In this document: positions 54,610-64,000 of the stretch, piece after piece
How positions within the stretch are numbered: the stretch's first letter is position 1
Layout: every line of letters starts with the position of its first letter
Source of the DNA: Henricia sp. BOLD:AAB3569
Taxonomy: Eukaryota > Echinodermata > Asteroidea > Spinulosida > Echinasteridae
Length of the DNA: 64,000 bases
Direction of reading: 5' to 3'
NCBI GenBank assembly: GCA_037783545.1
Contig: JBBELK010000822.1
Coordinates: forward strand, 372,001 to 436,000
Position numbers and translations under genes: made by a program
Notes under the pieces: model-generated
Databases searched by the model: none
What the model was told of the DNA's origin: nothing
The model's input: the letters and a program-made list of their open reading frames with translations, nothing else

Positions 54610-55946
54610 AGGTGTTATGCCGTGGAGAGAGGAATTATAATTATTTTTGCATGTTTCTATTCTTTGATATATTAGTTATCGATTTTATATCTCGTTTTAC
54701 ATTTTATATTAATAAAAAAAGTGAAAATTTAGGCTTAATTCCAACCCATGATTTTCCTCTTTTCTGGAAACTGTCGAAATCCCGCCGCTGCGGGCAGCAA
54801 ACAGATTTGGCCAAATTCGTGATGTCATTTTACGGAGACGTTTTTAGCCAAGAAAGGCTCGCGCACGATATCACTCCGCGCCAATACAATAGTCTGGTGC
54901 CGCACACATTGTGTAAGAAGAAACCTGTGTTTGGTCTTGATCCCACCGCTATGGTCGGTATGCTCGCCCGCGTGCGTGCGTGATCAAGTGCTTTGTGAAG
55001 TACACGCCGAACGAACGGCCCGCCAGCCGGTATGGTTTCAGCGAGTGCGCGCTGAACATTCTCGTAAACTTGTTACATTGCATTCTTGACACAGTCACAT
55101 CACAAGACGCCCCCAAAACACTGCTGGATAAATGTTCTAGTGTTGGGATTAAATTTAACATACACAAGTATCAAATGAAGAGGAAAGAACAGGTCTCAGT
55201 TTTTACATCAAACGGATATTTTAGGGTTTGGTTTTCGTCTCAACAACGTACGTTCATGGTAAGTTTTACGATGAATATAAATTCCACATTTACATGGTCT
55301 AAAAATTTAGGCAATCGGCTCAAACAAACATGGTACATTTACCATAAAAACTTCCAGGGACAAAATAATTATTGACGAAAAAGGGTTGAGAAAAAGTTGA
55401 GAAAGAAAGAGAAAGCCGAGGCAGTAACGTTCCAGTTTCCTGTTGTCGACTTTGGTCGTCGATTCGAACACCGGACTCGCGTTGTTCTCGGATTTATTCC
55501 TTGGTTAATTCTGGCTTAAACTGATACGGTTCAACCGTAGGAAATTCACTGGATGATTCTTCATCGCTGTCGTCATGAAATGAATGCGATGAGCAAGAAA
55601 AAACATCGCTATCTCCATCGGAAAAAACGTCAACACTGGAGTCAATTGTCAACATGTTGTTCCAAAACGCCACGTTGTGGAATAACAAGAAACAGCCGTC
55701 GGCCGGACGCGTCCGTAAAATGACGTCACGATTCCGTTGATTTTCCAATGTCAAACTTTTAGGCCCGACGGCTGTTGTTCAGATTTTGCTTCGAGTTTGG
55801 GCTGAAAAGTGGGCTAAAAACTGCTATTGTAAAAAAACATTCGCACAGCCAAATTTTTTTCTGAACAGTTTTCCTGGCATAATTAGATGTATTTAATAGT
55901 TTAATGTGTAATTTTGGTAAATTCCTCTCTCCACGGCATAACATCT
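54610..55946. mobile_element. 1.34-kb TTAA element with ORF fragments
   Basis: TIRs AGGTGTTATGCCGTGGAGAG and AGATGTTATGCCGTGGAGAG (inverse) with TTAA at 54606-54609 and 55947-55950. The interior has higher GC than typical MITEs here and several 80-130-codon frames. The minus-strand frame 55754-55494 is Ser/Asp/Glu-rich (HDDSDEESSSEFPTVEPY) and ends in YQFKPELTKE. That resembles the start of proteins annotated P2X7-like in many invertebrates, a weak resemblance only. No transposase core is recognisable. Confidence 0.7.
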
Positions 55947-55951
55947 TTAAG

Positions 55952-56100
55952 GTATGGATGCAGTGAAAAACAACTTAGTTCCACCGCAAACTGCAATACC
56001 GTGTTTCAAGACCACCAGTTGGCTTCATAGCGCAATTGGTAAGGTGTCGGCATGTTAATAAGAATGTCTGCAGTTCGAATACTTAAAATAATTACAGGTA
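55952..56100 (-). mobile_element. SINE family C fragment
   Basis: TGGATGCAGTGAAAAACAAC directly after the TTAA element, then TTGGCTTCATAGCGCAATTGG, TCTGCAGTTCGAATAC in rearranged order; apparently two partial copies in opposite orientations. Confidence 0.5.
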
Positions 56101-56204
56101 CTTTATATTCATAATTGACAATTGGAGCAAGCTGTGCATGGGTTTGGATCGTAAAGTTTCCTGCAACCAAATTTCCCAAACCTATTCTACAGCCATTTCC
56201 TGCA

Positions 56205-56632
56205 CTTTTTTGGAAGGTTTTACCGAGATGATGGTAAAATGGAAAATGGTCAAGTTTGACCACTGTCCGCATTTAGACTCTTTTGATACGGGAAAATTCT
56301 ACCGGGACTGCGGGAGAGGTAACCGTGCTGTCAATATAACGCTTTTTGAAGTAAGACATGATGTTATCTGGGAATTTGCATTGGTAGCCCCAATCAAACT
56401 TCTCACTGTATCAAATATGTATTATAAAATATGTCATAATTGATTACCAAAAAGAACAACAACTCACTGGAAACTTGTCACATTACATGTATGCACCGCA
56501 CCGCAAACATACTTGATGTACATGTACTGGCGCCCGGATTTGTATATAGCACACATTCCCGAGGTGCTTTTACCGACTCACTGTGTCTGCATTGGACCTA
56601 TTATCTCAGAAAAATTTCCTGAGGTCGATTTC
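56205..56632. mobile_element. MITE family J, diverged copy
   Basis: TTTTACCGAGATGATGG, CACTGTCCGCATTTAGACTC and TGTGTCTGCATTGGACC correspond to blocks of 20823-21194 in altered order. Confidence 0.5.
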
Positions 56633-56975
56633 TTAAAACTCCTCTCGGCCTCGATTCATTTCGAAAAGGGCACAGCGATTTTCCCTTAGGCCAAACAAAT
56701 AAATAGTTCCGAAATTGATGTGGCGACGTGTTTTTTGTATTTTTCCTCCCTCTTCCCCAAGCTTGGATTGTACAGACCAGGTGTTTTTTACTATTTTGCT
56801 TTTAAGTAAACTTACAGAGCCGTCACATGACACAACACTGAAAGGTCTGAGAGTTTTCAATAAGTGGCATATTTCAGTATTCAGCTCAGCTCAGACACGC
56901 TCTAATTCACAATCACTATTCCTTCATTGTCCTTGTTGTGTGGCATGGGAACTAGCCGCCATTGAGCAAGTTCGA

Positions 56976-57071
56976 TCAAGCGACTATAGTCGACTAGAGT
57001 CCCTCGAACAATGGAAATGACCCGTTGTTTAAGGGACTATCTCCGTTGTTCGAGGGACTCTAGTCGCTTGA
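56976..57071. repeat. Short hairpin CTAGAGTCCCTCGAACAA
   Basis: Left arm 56991-57010 and right arm 57046-57065 are perfect inverses, with CAAGCGAC/GTCGCTTG outside and an 8-base bulge (ATAGTCGA) on the left arm. Confidence 0.75.
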
Positions 57072-57847
57072 TTGAAGTTGTTGATCAGCTGATTAAACAA
57101 CCTCATACTCGCTATCATTCGTTCTCATTCGATATCAGCATCGTCCGAATCTATTGCCCTGAGTATGAGGTTGAGCTGCCCGGGAAAATACATAGACTTG
57201 TTCCCATTCCCTACTTAGTCTTCAGGATTGACGATCAGTCTCGAAAATGTGAGGCTGTGCGGCAATAGAGGGTGCTGTTTTAGCTGCCGCAGGAAGAAAA
57301 AAGGATTGACGCGAATGCTTCAAATCGGCGCGCGCGCAGACCAAAACCGAACATATATTTTTTTTGGGCCTTAATTAATAAAGGGCACCTGAATGAAGAA
57401 ATGGAACATTTATGTTAGAACTTTTTAAGGGCAACACGACAAAAGCATAGGGCACCGATGGCAATTTGCCGTGGGTTATTTCGAGGCCTGTCCTCTTATC
57501 TTAGGATCGATCCTGGGATTTAAGAAGAGTTCGAGCTCTAAGATCAATCTTGGCTAAGACGCGTGTTATGATCGATTTCACAAAACGCGTCTTTTACAAG
57601 ACAAGTCGCAACTGCTTATAATTAATTTATCAACGGCTGTACCATGTTTGCAGTACCGAATACAACAGCCGTCTGGAAAATGGCACACAATACAAATCTA
57701 AATGGCTGACTTTGTATAGTGTCGTGTGCTTGACGTATTGACGCATTTTGTCAGCAGTTATGAAAGGTAAATAACGTGAAGAAATGCAAGTGTACATGGA
57801 GGCCTATCGTCTGGCTGTACAAATGGCACACTCACCCCTATGTGGAA

Positions 57848-58131
57848 ACACCGCCAATCGTGGACGTCCCAATGATCCTTGAGAACCTTTGGCAGAATTT
57901 CTTTAATGACACCTAACTTAATTTTACCTAAAGCTACAGAGCTGAAATTTGAAACGTAAATGGTTTGTGCCCTAACCTATAATGGTTTCATAAGCTATTA
58001 TAGGTTAGGGCACAAACCATTTACGTTTCAAATTTCAGCTCTGCTTTAGGTAAAATTAAGCTAGGTGTCATTAAAGAAATTCTTCCAAAGGTATTCAAAG
58101 GATCAATGAGATGTCCACGATTGCCGGTGTA
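57848..58131. repeat. 284-bp near-perfect palindrome
   Basis: Arms of about 138 bp, outer part GCCAATCGTGGACGTCCC, inner part ACCTATAATGG/CTATTATAGGT with almost no spacer. The outermost motif is repeated directly just downstream at 58160. Confidence 0.9.
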
Positions 58132-58156
58132 TACACGTATGCATGCGTTTATACAC

Positions 58157-58315
58157 AGCCAATCGTGGACGTCCCATTGCTCCTCTTTTCTCTGGACTTA
58201 GTTTTTCTGCGATAGCCTCCATGGGATTTGCACGGGGTTGGGAATCGTGGACCTGGAGTGAATCGTGGACTTATTCTCCCTCTTTTGTTCTCTCCTCCTC
58301 CCGTCCACGATTTGA
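58157..58315. repeat. Cluster of AATCGTGGAC motifs
   Basis: AATCGTGGAC occurs at about 58161, 58246, and 58261, and inverted (GTCCACGATT) at about 58303, in addition to the copies at the ends of the preceding palindrome (57854, 58117). Open frames here show no domain. 58316-58571 shows nothing further. Confidence 0.65.
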
Positions 58316-58571
58316 TGGTGTTTACAAATGCACATTTATGTGCACAGCAGTATGCTTGACAGGAAAACAATTAAATGTGTATTTATCTAATTGACATAAA
58401 TGTATCTTTTCGGGAGCATCATGCGTGCATCACAAGTAACTTTCAAGCTGTGCTTTCAACACAGTACAAAGTGTACATACTAGTATTTCATTGTTTATAT
58501 TTTTTGCCAAAATCATGCTTTACGTGTGTAAACGTCGAGAAACCTACATGTAGGGCTACATACAAGTTGTT

Positions 58572-59340
58572 GGTCATTCCGTGTCAATTCACGGATTGAA
58601 ATGAAATTTGGTGTGCTGATTGGACTCATTGAGAAACCACGAGAACTGAAATTTTATGTAATTCGGTCAATTAATTTTTGAGATACGGGTCAACGAACTT
58701 TGGACTAATTAGCATGACCTGCTATGTTTGGACAATTATATCTCTAAAAGTAATAGACCTACAGAGATAAACTTTACATCATTTTAAAGGTCTTGAAATG
58801 GCCTTCATTTTATAAAATAACATCAAAATTGTATCTCGTACCACAAAAAAGTGAATTTATAACCTTACATGTTATTTAATGTCTAAATTATCGTAACTCA
58901 AAAACTGTAAGAGTGCCCATCCCAAATCTTTCTGGAAATGTTCCTTACATCTTAAGCTAACAAATTTTTAAAAATTACGCATTTTGACAAATACGCATTT
59001 TTGCAAATCAAGGTCAAAGGTTATAAATTCACATAACTTTGTTGTGGTACGAGATACAATTTTGATGTTATTTTATAAAATGAAGGCCATTTCAAGAGCT
59101 TTAAAATGATGTAAAGTTTATCTCTGTAGGTCCATTACTTTTAGAGATATAATTGTCCAAACATAGCAGGTCATGCTAATTAGTCCAAAGTTCGTTGACC
59201 CGTATATCATAAATTAATTGACCGAATTACATAAAATTTCAGTTCTCGAGGTTTCTCAATGAGTCCAATCAGCACACCAAATTTCATTTCAATCGGTGAT
59301 GGTCAGGTCCAAAAGCTTGTTGAATTGACACGGAATGACC
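58572..59340. mobile_element. 770-bp foldback with about 300-bp arms (family I-like ends)
   Basis: GGTCATTCCGTGTCAATTCA at the left is inverted at 59340. The arms match almost base for base over about 300 bp (for example AGGTCATGCTAATTAGTCC and TTGTATCTCGTACCACAA), around a spacer of about 150 bp. Ends share GGTCATTCC with family I, but no clear duplication is seen. Confidence 0.85.
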
Positions 59341-59751
59341 CTAATGTCTTCAGGTTGATAGACATAAAAATGCCTATAACCTGTGCATTAAAGTGCATTT
59401 CTGCGATTTAAATTACGCCCCATTTTCAAAAGAATTTCGTCTATCACGGCAAAGGAAAATCCCGCCTGTATGGAACGCGCCTGCCTGCTGCCATATGCTG
59501 GGCTAGCTTCGCGATCGGCAAGCAGAAGATAAGCGGCCTTCGGTGACTGCATTTACTCCATGCATTCGTACAGATAAGACGACCCAAACATCAATCTTAA
59601 GTTAAGAAGAGTTGGGCCGTGTTGCTATGGGAATTAGGACGAATTGAACGCATTTTAACTTTTGTGAAATTCGGTCCTAGGATTGGTTCCAAGATAAGAC
59701 GAGTAGTGCTTCCTAGGACAATTCCTAGCGCAAATCGGCCCCTGGTCAATT

Positions 59752-59889
59752 TTCCTGGGCAGCAGTAGAAAAAAAGTAACCACTGGACTCAGGAAAAGTT
59801 ACCTAGAGGAAAACGTTCTTGGCTGTCCGCATTGGACTTAAAATCGTCTCGGTAAGTTTTCTAAATAAAAGTCCAATGCAGACGGGCTA
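59752..59889 (-). mobile_element. MITE family J, half copy
   Basis: TCAATTTTCCTGGGCAGCAG, GGCTGTCCGCATTGGACTTA and AAGTCCAATGCAGACGGGCT match the left half of 20823-21194 in reverse. Confidence 0.7.
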
Positions 59890-61249
59890 AAGTAAGATAG
59901 ATTAGCTGTTAAATCAAATTTTTCAAATGCTTCTAAAAAAAACGGCAAAAGCCAATTTTGTTATGATTAAAGTTGTTTGGTGAGTCTAACTCCCCTTTCC
60001 CTACCCCAAAAGCACAAGATTAACAGAATGTTTCGCACATATGAGCAAAATTTTAATGAACAAAAAAATCAGTTTCTAGCAAAATCATACATAAAGCTGC
60101 ATGACTTGAGTGTGACAGGTGCATCCCCCTGGAAATAAGTAAGACGAATTGATGTGAAGGTAGATATCCATGTAGTTTGCTTGAAGGCTGCTTATTCAAG
60201 TTATGTTTTGCATTCATCATGGCTTCAACAACCTAAGTGCATATATGACCCCGAGCTATAGGCTTTATAAATATAATCCTATTAGAGGTTTTGGACATGC
60301 CATTTTTTTAGGGGAAGGGGCATTGGTGGTATATAAAAATACATGTACATATATATTGATTTCTTTCAGCAGCAAAAATGAATGTGTATTTAGTTATTTA
60401 TTCTGCACACATGAACTATAAGTAGGCCTGTGCAATTTCGAATAATTTACTATTTGAAAAATCGGTTTTAATTTCAAACGAATATTCGATATTCGATGCG
60501 TAATTTTGTTCTAAAATTTTTACAAAAAAGTTTGCCGTGAAATTAATTGATTTTGGCACATCTGAACTCACAGCTCACAGGAAGTTGCATTAGCCTTTTT
60601 ATTGATGAATTTGCCGCATCAAAAAATAGTCGGCCTTTGTACACTGGACTCGTGCAAATATGACATCAAAGCGACCGTTTTGGCAAAGGAAAAACGGTTT
60701 TCACTTATTCCTAGCTGAAATACATGTTTTGTTTGGAGTGGAAAATGCACATACCGAATATTCAAGATCAATTTTTGTGAGCAATTTCAGTTTTTCTTTT
60801 GAAAAAAAATGGTTGAAAAATGCATGTAACTTTTTTCCATCCAATGTTTTATCACAAAAATGTCAAAATAACCTGTAAATATGTACATGCTACCTACAGG
60901 GGTAGCACTTTTTTTATTTTTTTAGCACTAGACATGCATGTTCTATTTGGTTTTCAACAACGTCCCAAGACCAATATAATAGGGAGGATTATGCACTTAA
61001 AACGCAAACGTGAACGTGAAATGGCTTGAGCACTGGGCTTAGCTTTATGAGGTCCCATCAGAACCCTGGTTGGAATTTTGGTTACGGCAAAAAAGTTATC
61101 TTGCCACGAAAGTGACATTTGTGGATTTTTGTTATCATTTGTTCTAGAATTTTCTCAAAGCAATGACCATTTTGTAATCGCGTTCGCATTTTACGTGCAT
61201 CTAAACCTCCCTATTATATTTGTCTTTGGACGTTGTTGGAAAAGACATA

Positions 61250-61485
61250 CAGTTGAATTCAGAAGTATAAATACATGTACACCACTACCATCATCACCCA
61301 ATATGGTAAACAGGACTACCCGAACCATTGCAAGGTGTACAAGCTATGTTTTTTTAAAGTACTGCATGCACGTGAGGAATTTCACAAAATCAAGACTTTA
61401 GTAAAGACTGTTACAAAAATGGTGTAAGCACACCAGTTTTAACACTTGGTTGCATACAGTTGCATTTATACTTCTGACTTCAACT
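61250..61485. mobile_element. Tc1-like MITE, copy 2
   Basis: CAGTTGAATTCAGAAGTATA preceded by TA, with the right end ...TATACTTCTGACTTCAACTT followed by TA. Inverted match to 30773-31016 throughout. Confidence 0.8.
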
Positions 61486-61617
61486 TTACACATGTAAAGC
61501 AAATTTACAACAGTGCACACAATTATATTAGGTTCACAAACTATGCGCTTGAAAAAAACCCAGAAATGCAAATTATACTGTGATGGAAAGAGACAGAGGG
61601 ATAAAACATATTTTATC

Positions 61618-62290
61618 GGTGCGCCACTCTGCCTGAAGTACTTCCCTGAGCTCTTGCACTTCCAGAGCTATATGGGAAATGAGTTGATGCATTGGTCAGC
61701 TCATCCCACGCAGGTCAATCAGGTTGATAACCCAGCATAATTGGTTTTCTGACAGCCTGTTTACACTTGATCCCGAACACCGAGCTCGGAATCGACTCCG
61801 GATCACAAACTGAGTGTAAACACTCTCGGAACCAAAATTGGCCCCGGATCAGACCTGAAGATTTGGTCTCGCGTCGGCGGAGGGTCGAACCCCGAGCTCG
61901 GAATCAGTTTGCGGTTAGATAAGCAATGAATACCGCATCCGCTCCACAGCCGTTGCGAGGGAAAAGCGCGCGAAAATCAAGGGTCTTGCACACTGTACAT
62001 GCACACATTGGTCTGTACATGCACACACAGAGCATGACCCTTGACTGCAACTTCTGGCGCCGCGCTCGAGATCAACTATGTAAACGCGGAACTCCAAATC
62101 ATTGCGGTTATTACACATTCTTATCAGGGGATCCATATTGATCCCAAGCTCGGGACCAGTGTAAACACGGTGTGAGAGCCCTTAACTGCAGGAGTCTCCC
62201 AGAAAGAGAAAAGTCACATCTCAATGCTGTGGGAATCACAGACCTGTAGGAATTCACTGAAGTGGAACAGTTATGAAAGCAATTAGTCTT
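61618..62290 (+). repeat. Dispersed repeat D, copy 4, interrupted
   Basis: GTGCGCCACTCTGCCTGAAG, TGGTCAGCTCATCCCA and TTGGTTTTCTGACAGCC are followed, after the nested element, by GAGAGCCCTTAACTG. A further D segment (GTCAAGCAGTGCCTTGTTAC) is at 63281-63340. Confidence 0.7.
61759..62168. mobile_element. MITE with TGTTTACAC ends inside repeat D
   Basis: Ends TGTTTACACTTGATCCCGA and inverse (...CTCGGGACCAGTGTAAACA). CGAGCTCGGAATC occurs twice, and CATGCACACATTGGTCTGTA/TACATGCACACA in the middle. It is inserted in D copy 4 between TCTGACAGCC and GAGAGCCC. Confidence 0.7.
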
Positions 62291-62468
62291 TTGAGTGTAA
62301 CATTTGCAGAATGGCTGGCGCCTCAAAATCTTCACTTTCAAATGGAGGTGCAGTTTAGAAAGTCACACACTATGTTGTTGTTGCTATGTGGTGCACGCCA
62401 TTGCCTATAAATCAACAGTCTGGTTGCTTTATGCCATTCTGTCCTACAGTGAATAGTTGATTCTGTTG

Positions 62469-62842
62469 TATACCCCATCTAGGTCTCTAAGATCATCATC
62501 GGACTGTCAATTAAGGGTATACCTGCTCGCTCATCAACAAAATTCTATGGCGATAGATCATTTGTTTTTTCAGCGGCACACCTCTGGAATGGTCTTCCTA
62601 ACAGCATGCGTCAAATTCATTCCATCAGTAATTTCAAGTCCCAGCTTAAGACACATCTTTTTGTTCAGTATTACCAGACTTGAAAGTCTTGATGCTCTTG
62701 ATGATGCTCTTTGGTTTTAACGTTAATCTTTTTTTATCTATGTACATGTATATGTATGTTATCGCTTTGGTTTATACTGTAAAGCACCTAGAGGCCCTGG
62801 CATTTGGCGCTATATAAGATTGCTATTATTTCTCTATTTTAT
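62469..62842 (+). mobile_element. CR1/L2-type LINE, 3' end only
   Basis: Encodes the conserved C-terminal end of a non-LTR reverse transcriptase ORF: YTPSRSLRSSSD, then after a one-base frameshift near 62515, FYGDRSFVFSAAHLWNGLP, MRQIHSISNFKSQLKTHLF and a stop at 62681. The 3' UTR ends GGCGCTATATAAGATTGC then ATTATT, typical of CR1/L2-like LINEs. The element is 5'-truncated and dead. Its (ATT)n tail is split by repeat G and resumes at 63109-63137. Confidence 0.85.
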
Positions 62843-63137
62843 CCAATGGGGCGACACTTTGTGTGTAGAGAGCCCTATTAGGGTGACCCACTCTATTAGG
62901 GCTACAATTTGGTGTAGCCCCAATATTTTGGAAGTCAAAATCCATCTTTTTCAAATCGAGAAGCATTTTTATTAGGTGTGGAAACATCTTTGGAACCTCC
63001 GGTTTACATAAATTTGGTGTCCAATCGATGTCTTTTAGCCGAAATTTCGGTGGTAGTCTGGCAAAGTCTTGCCGGCGGGTCTCCCCTTTGCAGCATTAAG
63101 TGATATTAATATTATTATTATTATTATTATTATTATT
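62843..63137 (-). mobile_element. Repeat G copy 3 plus (ATT)n LINE tail
   Basis: ATGGGGCGACACTTTG, GCCCTATTAGGGTGACCC and GCCGAAATTTCGGTGG follow the order of 39839-40137. From 63109 to 63137 a perfect ATT repeat is probably the end of the LINE tail. Confidence 0.7.
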
Positions 63138-63669
63138 TCACACCTGCCGCATGCACCACATAGCAACAACAATTTAGTCTGAACAAGTCGATACTTAAAG
63201 TGGGCATGTGAAAGGATATACCTCAGTACACCAGATGCTATTCATGCGAAACACGCAAAAGGCCAATTCTAAAGTTATTGGTCAAGCAGTGCCTTGTTAC
63301 CCACAATTTCACTGTATTCAACAAATGAAAATTGCATTTGAGTATTTATGCAAAACATCGATGTATACTGACCATCAAAGGAAACTTTCAAGATATCTAT
63401 GTTATAAAACATTTATGACAACTATTTCTAAATGTCAATTTCGGTAACCCAAAATTGAGCATGACATGCCTGAGTGCCTTTCTTGTTGTGAACTGGCCAA
63501 TTGGACCTTTCTGCTGAAAATAGAAAAACTATTTTGACTTTCTTTTCACTTTTAGTATATATCAATTTAGCTAGAAAGTTGCTCCGGATTAAGCAGGTGC
63601 TTAAAATGCACCGGCTAAACTTAGCCATGTACTGGTTTTTCAAAGTAAAATGTTTCTATTTGCACCAAG

Positions 63670-64000
63670 GTGGATTCGTTATCCTGGACGTTTAAGGTTC
63701 CCGGATCCAGCCAGAGCTTGAACCTAGAAATGGACCTCATCGTGGGCGGTATTGACCCGGCCCAACCGCTACCCTTGGAGCAATTCTCCGGGGCCTTTCG
63801 GCACGGCTACGTTGGCTGCGTGCGCAACCTGGCCATGAATGGCGAGACATTGGACCTGCCGCAATACGTTGAGCAACAATCGGAAGATGGGAACATCGTA
63901 CGGTTCTGTCGCGAGGAGGAACCACTGTGCGTCAGTAGTCCCTGTAGGAACGGCGGAGAATGCCGCGAAGGCTGGAACCGGTATATCTGTGATTGTCGAC
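63670..64000 (+). CDS. NRXN: Alpha-neurexin exon: end of LNS3 and EGF2 start (runs off window)
   Basis: Joined to the 54240 donor in phase 0, it reads GTIK-VDSLSWTFKVPG, then LNLEMDLIVGG, GYVGCVRNLAMNG and VRFCREEE, completing LNS3 with both disulfide cysteines present (63817 and 63907). Then follows an EGF-like domain: CVSSPCRNGG, ECREGWNRYICDC, with cysteines at 63928, 63943, 63961, 63988 and 63994. The sixth lies beyond the window. REGWNRYICDC is characteristic of neurexin EGF domains between LNS3 and LNS4. The acceptor CACCAAG at 63669 is chosen over one at 63696 because it restores the full strand length expected after LGTIK. Confidence 0.92.
   Translation, partial: MDSLSWTFKVPGSSQSLNLEMDLIVGGIDPAQPLPLEQFSGAFRHGYVGCVRNLAMNGETLDLPQYVEQQSEDGNIVRFCREEEPLCVSSPCRNGGECREGWNRYICDCR

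Larger units (their letters stand above)
62335..63262 (+). repeat. Dispersed repeat U, copy 2, interrupted by a LINE
   Basis: 62335-62468 and 63138-63262 match 10320-11125. The junction (TTGATTCTGT ... CACACCTG) falls where copy 1 reads continuously (TTGATTCTGTACTTCACACC). Confidence 0.75.
54241..63669 (+). other. NRXN: Neurexin intron, 9.4 kb
   Basis: Phase-0 intron within LNS3 (GTAAGT donor, TGCACCAAG acceptor). It contains elements listed between 54350 and 63340. In gaps (56633-56975, 57072-57847, 59341-59751, 59890-61249, 63341-63669) no exon or RNA gene is recognisable. 57485-57600 and 59565-59751 share AAGATAAGACG/TCCTAGGA-type words and may be one further repeat family. Confidence 0.85.

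Noticed and set aside
63697-64000. Last neurexin exon starting at the AG before 63697, implying a missing microexon
   Set aside because: Using the acceptor at 63669 restores the reading frame and the expected strand length after LGTIK, so no extra exon is needed.
1-64000. CRISPR array, rRNA gene or prokaryotic operon
   Set aside because: No regularly spaced repeats with unique spacers and no rRNA-like blocks; gene structure is spliced and eukaryotic.

Overview
Animal nuclear DNA, AT-rich, with very few coding bases. The only gene I can support is an alpha-neurexin on the + strand. Five exons are visible: 37976-38283, 44025-44186, 52678-52851, 54001-54240, and 63670 to the window end. They encode, in order, the laminin-G domain LNS2, then LNS3, then the start of EGF2. 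All internal introns are phase 0, and spliced in order the exons give one uninterrupted reading frame. The first visible exon has a phase-1 acceptor, so earlier exons (LNS1, EGF1) lie upstream; I found none between 1 and 37975.

The organism is probably a marine invertebrate. This is a low-confidence inference from the very large repeat-filled introns, abundant TACATGTA-type palindromes, several tRNA-derived SINE families, CR1/L2-type LINE tails and many small inverted-repeat transposons. No prokaryotic, viral or organellar gene is recognisable.

Layout. Positions 1-37975 look like intron or upstream DNA packed with MITEs and SINEs: a MULE-like element with 9-bp target duplication, palindromic TTAA elements, foldbacks, and hAT-like elements with 5-bp duplications. 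Positions 37976-64000 hold the five exons and four introns of 5.7, 8.5, 1.1 and 9.4 kb, filled with the same families. At least a dozen elements share a TTAA target duplication and ends starting AGG/AGA (Kolobok-like by structure). Two of them have a recognisable empty site inside another repeat copy in this window.

Most interesting points. (1) In LNS2, both positions that normally hold the conserved laminin-G disulfide cysteines are non-cysteine (Asn at 44175, Glu at 52771), although they lie in different exons. LNS3 keeps its pair. (2) The LNS2 intron at 38284-44024 sits exactly where vertebrate neurexins have alternative splice site 2, and it contains a multi-layer transposon nest. (3) The neurexin introns carry several long hairpins (48724-49083, 52966-53392, 57848-58131, 58572-59340) that would be double-stranded in the pre-mRNA. 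(4) A SINE ends a few tens of bases before the 54001 exon. (5) An unassigned minus-strand open frame at 22265-22707 looks protein-like.
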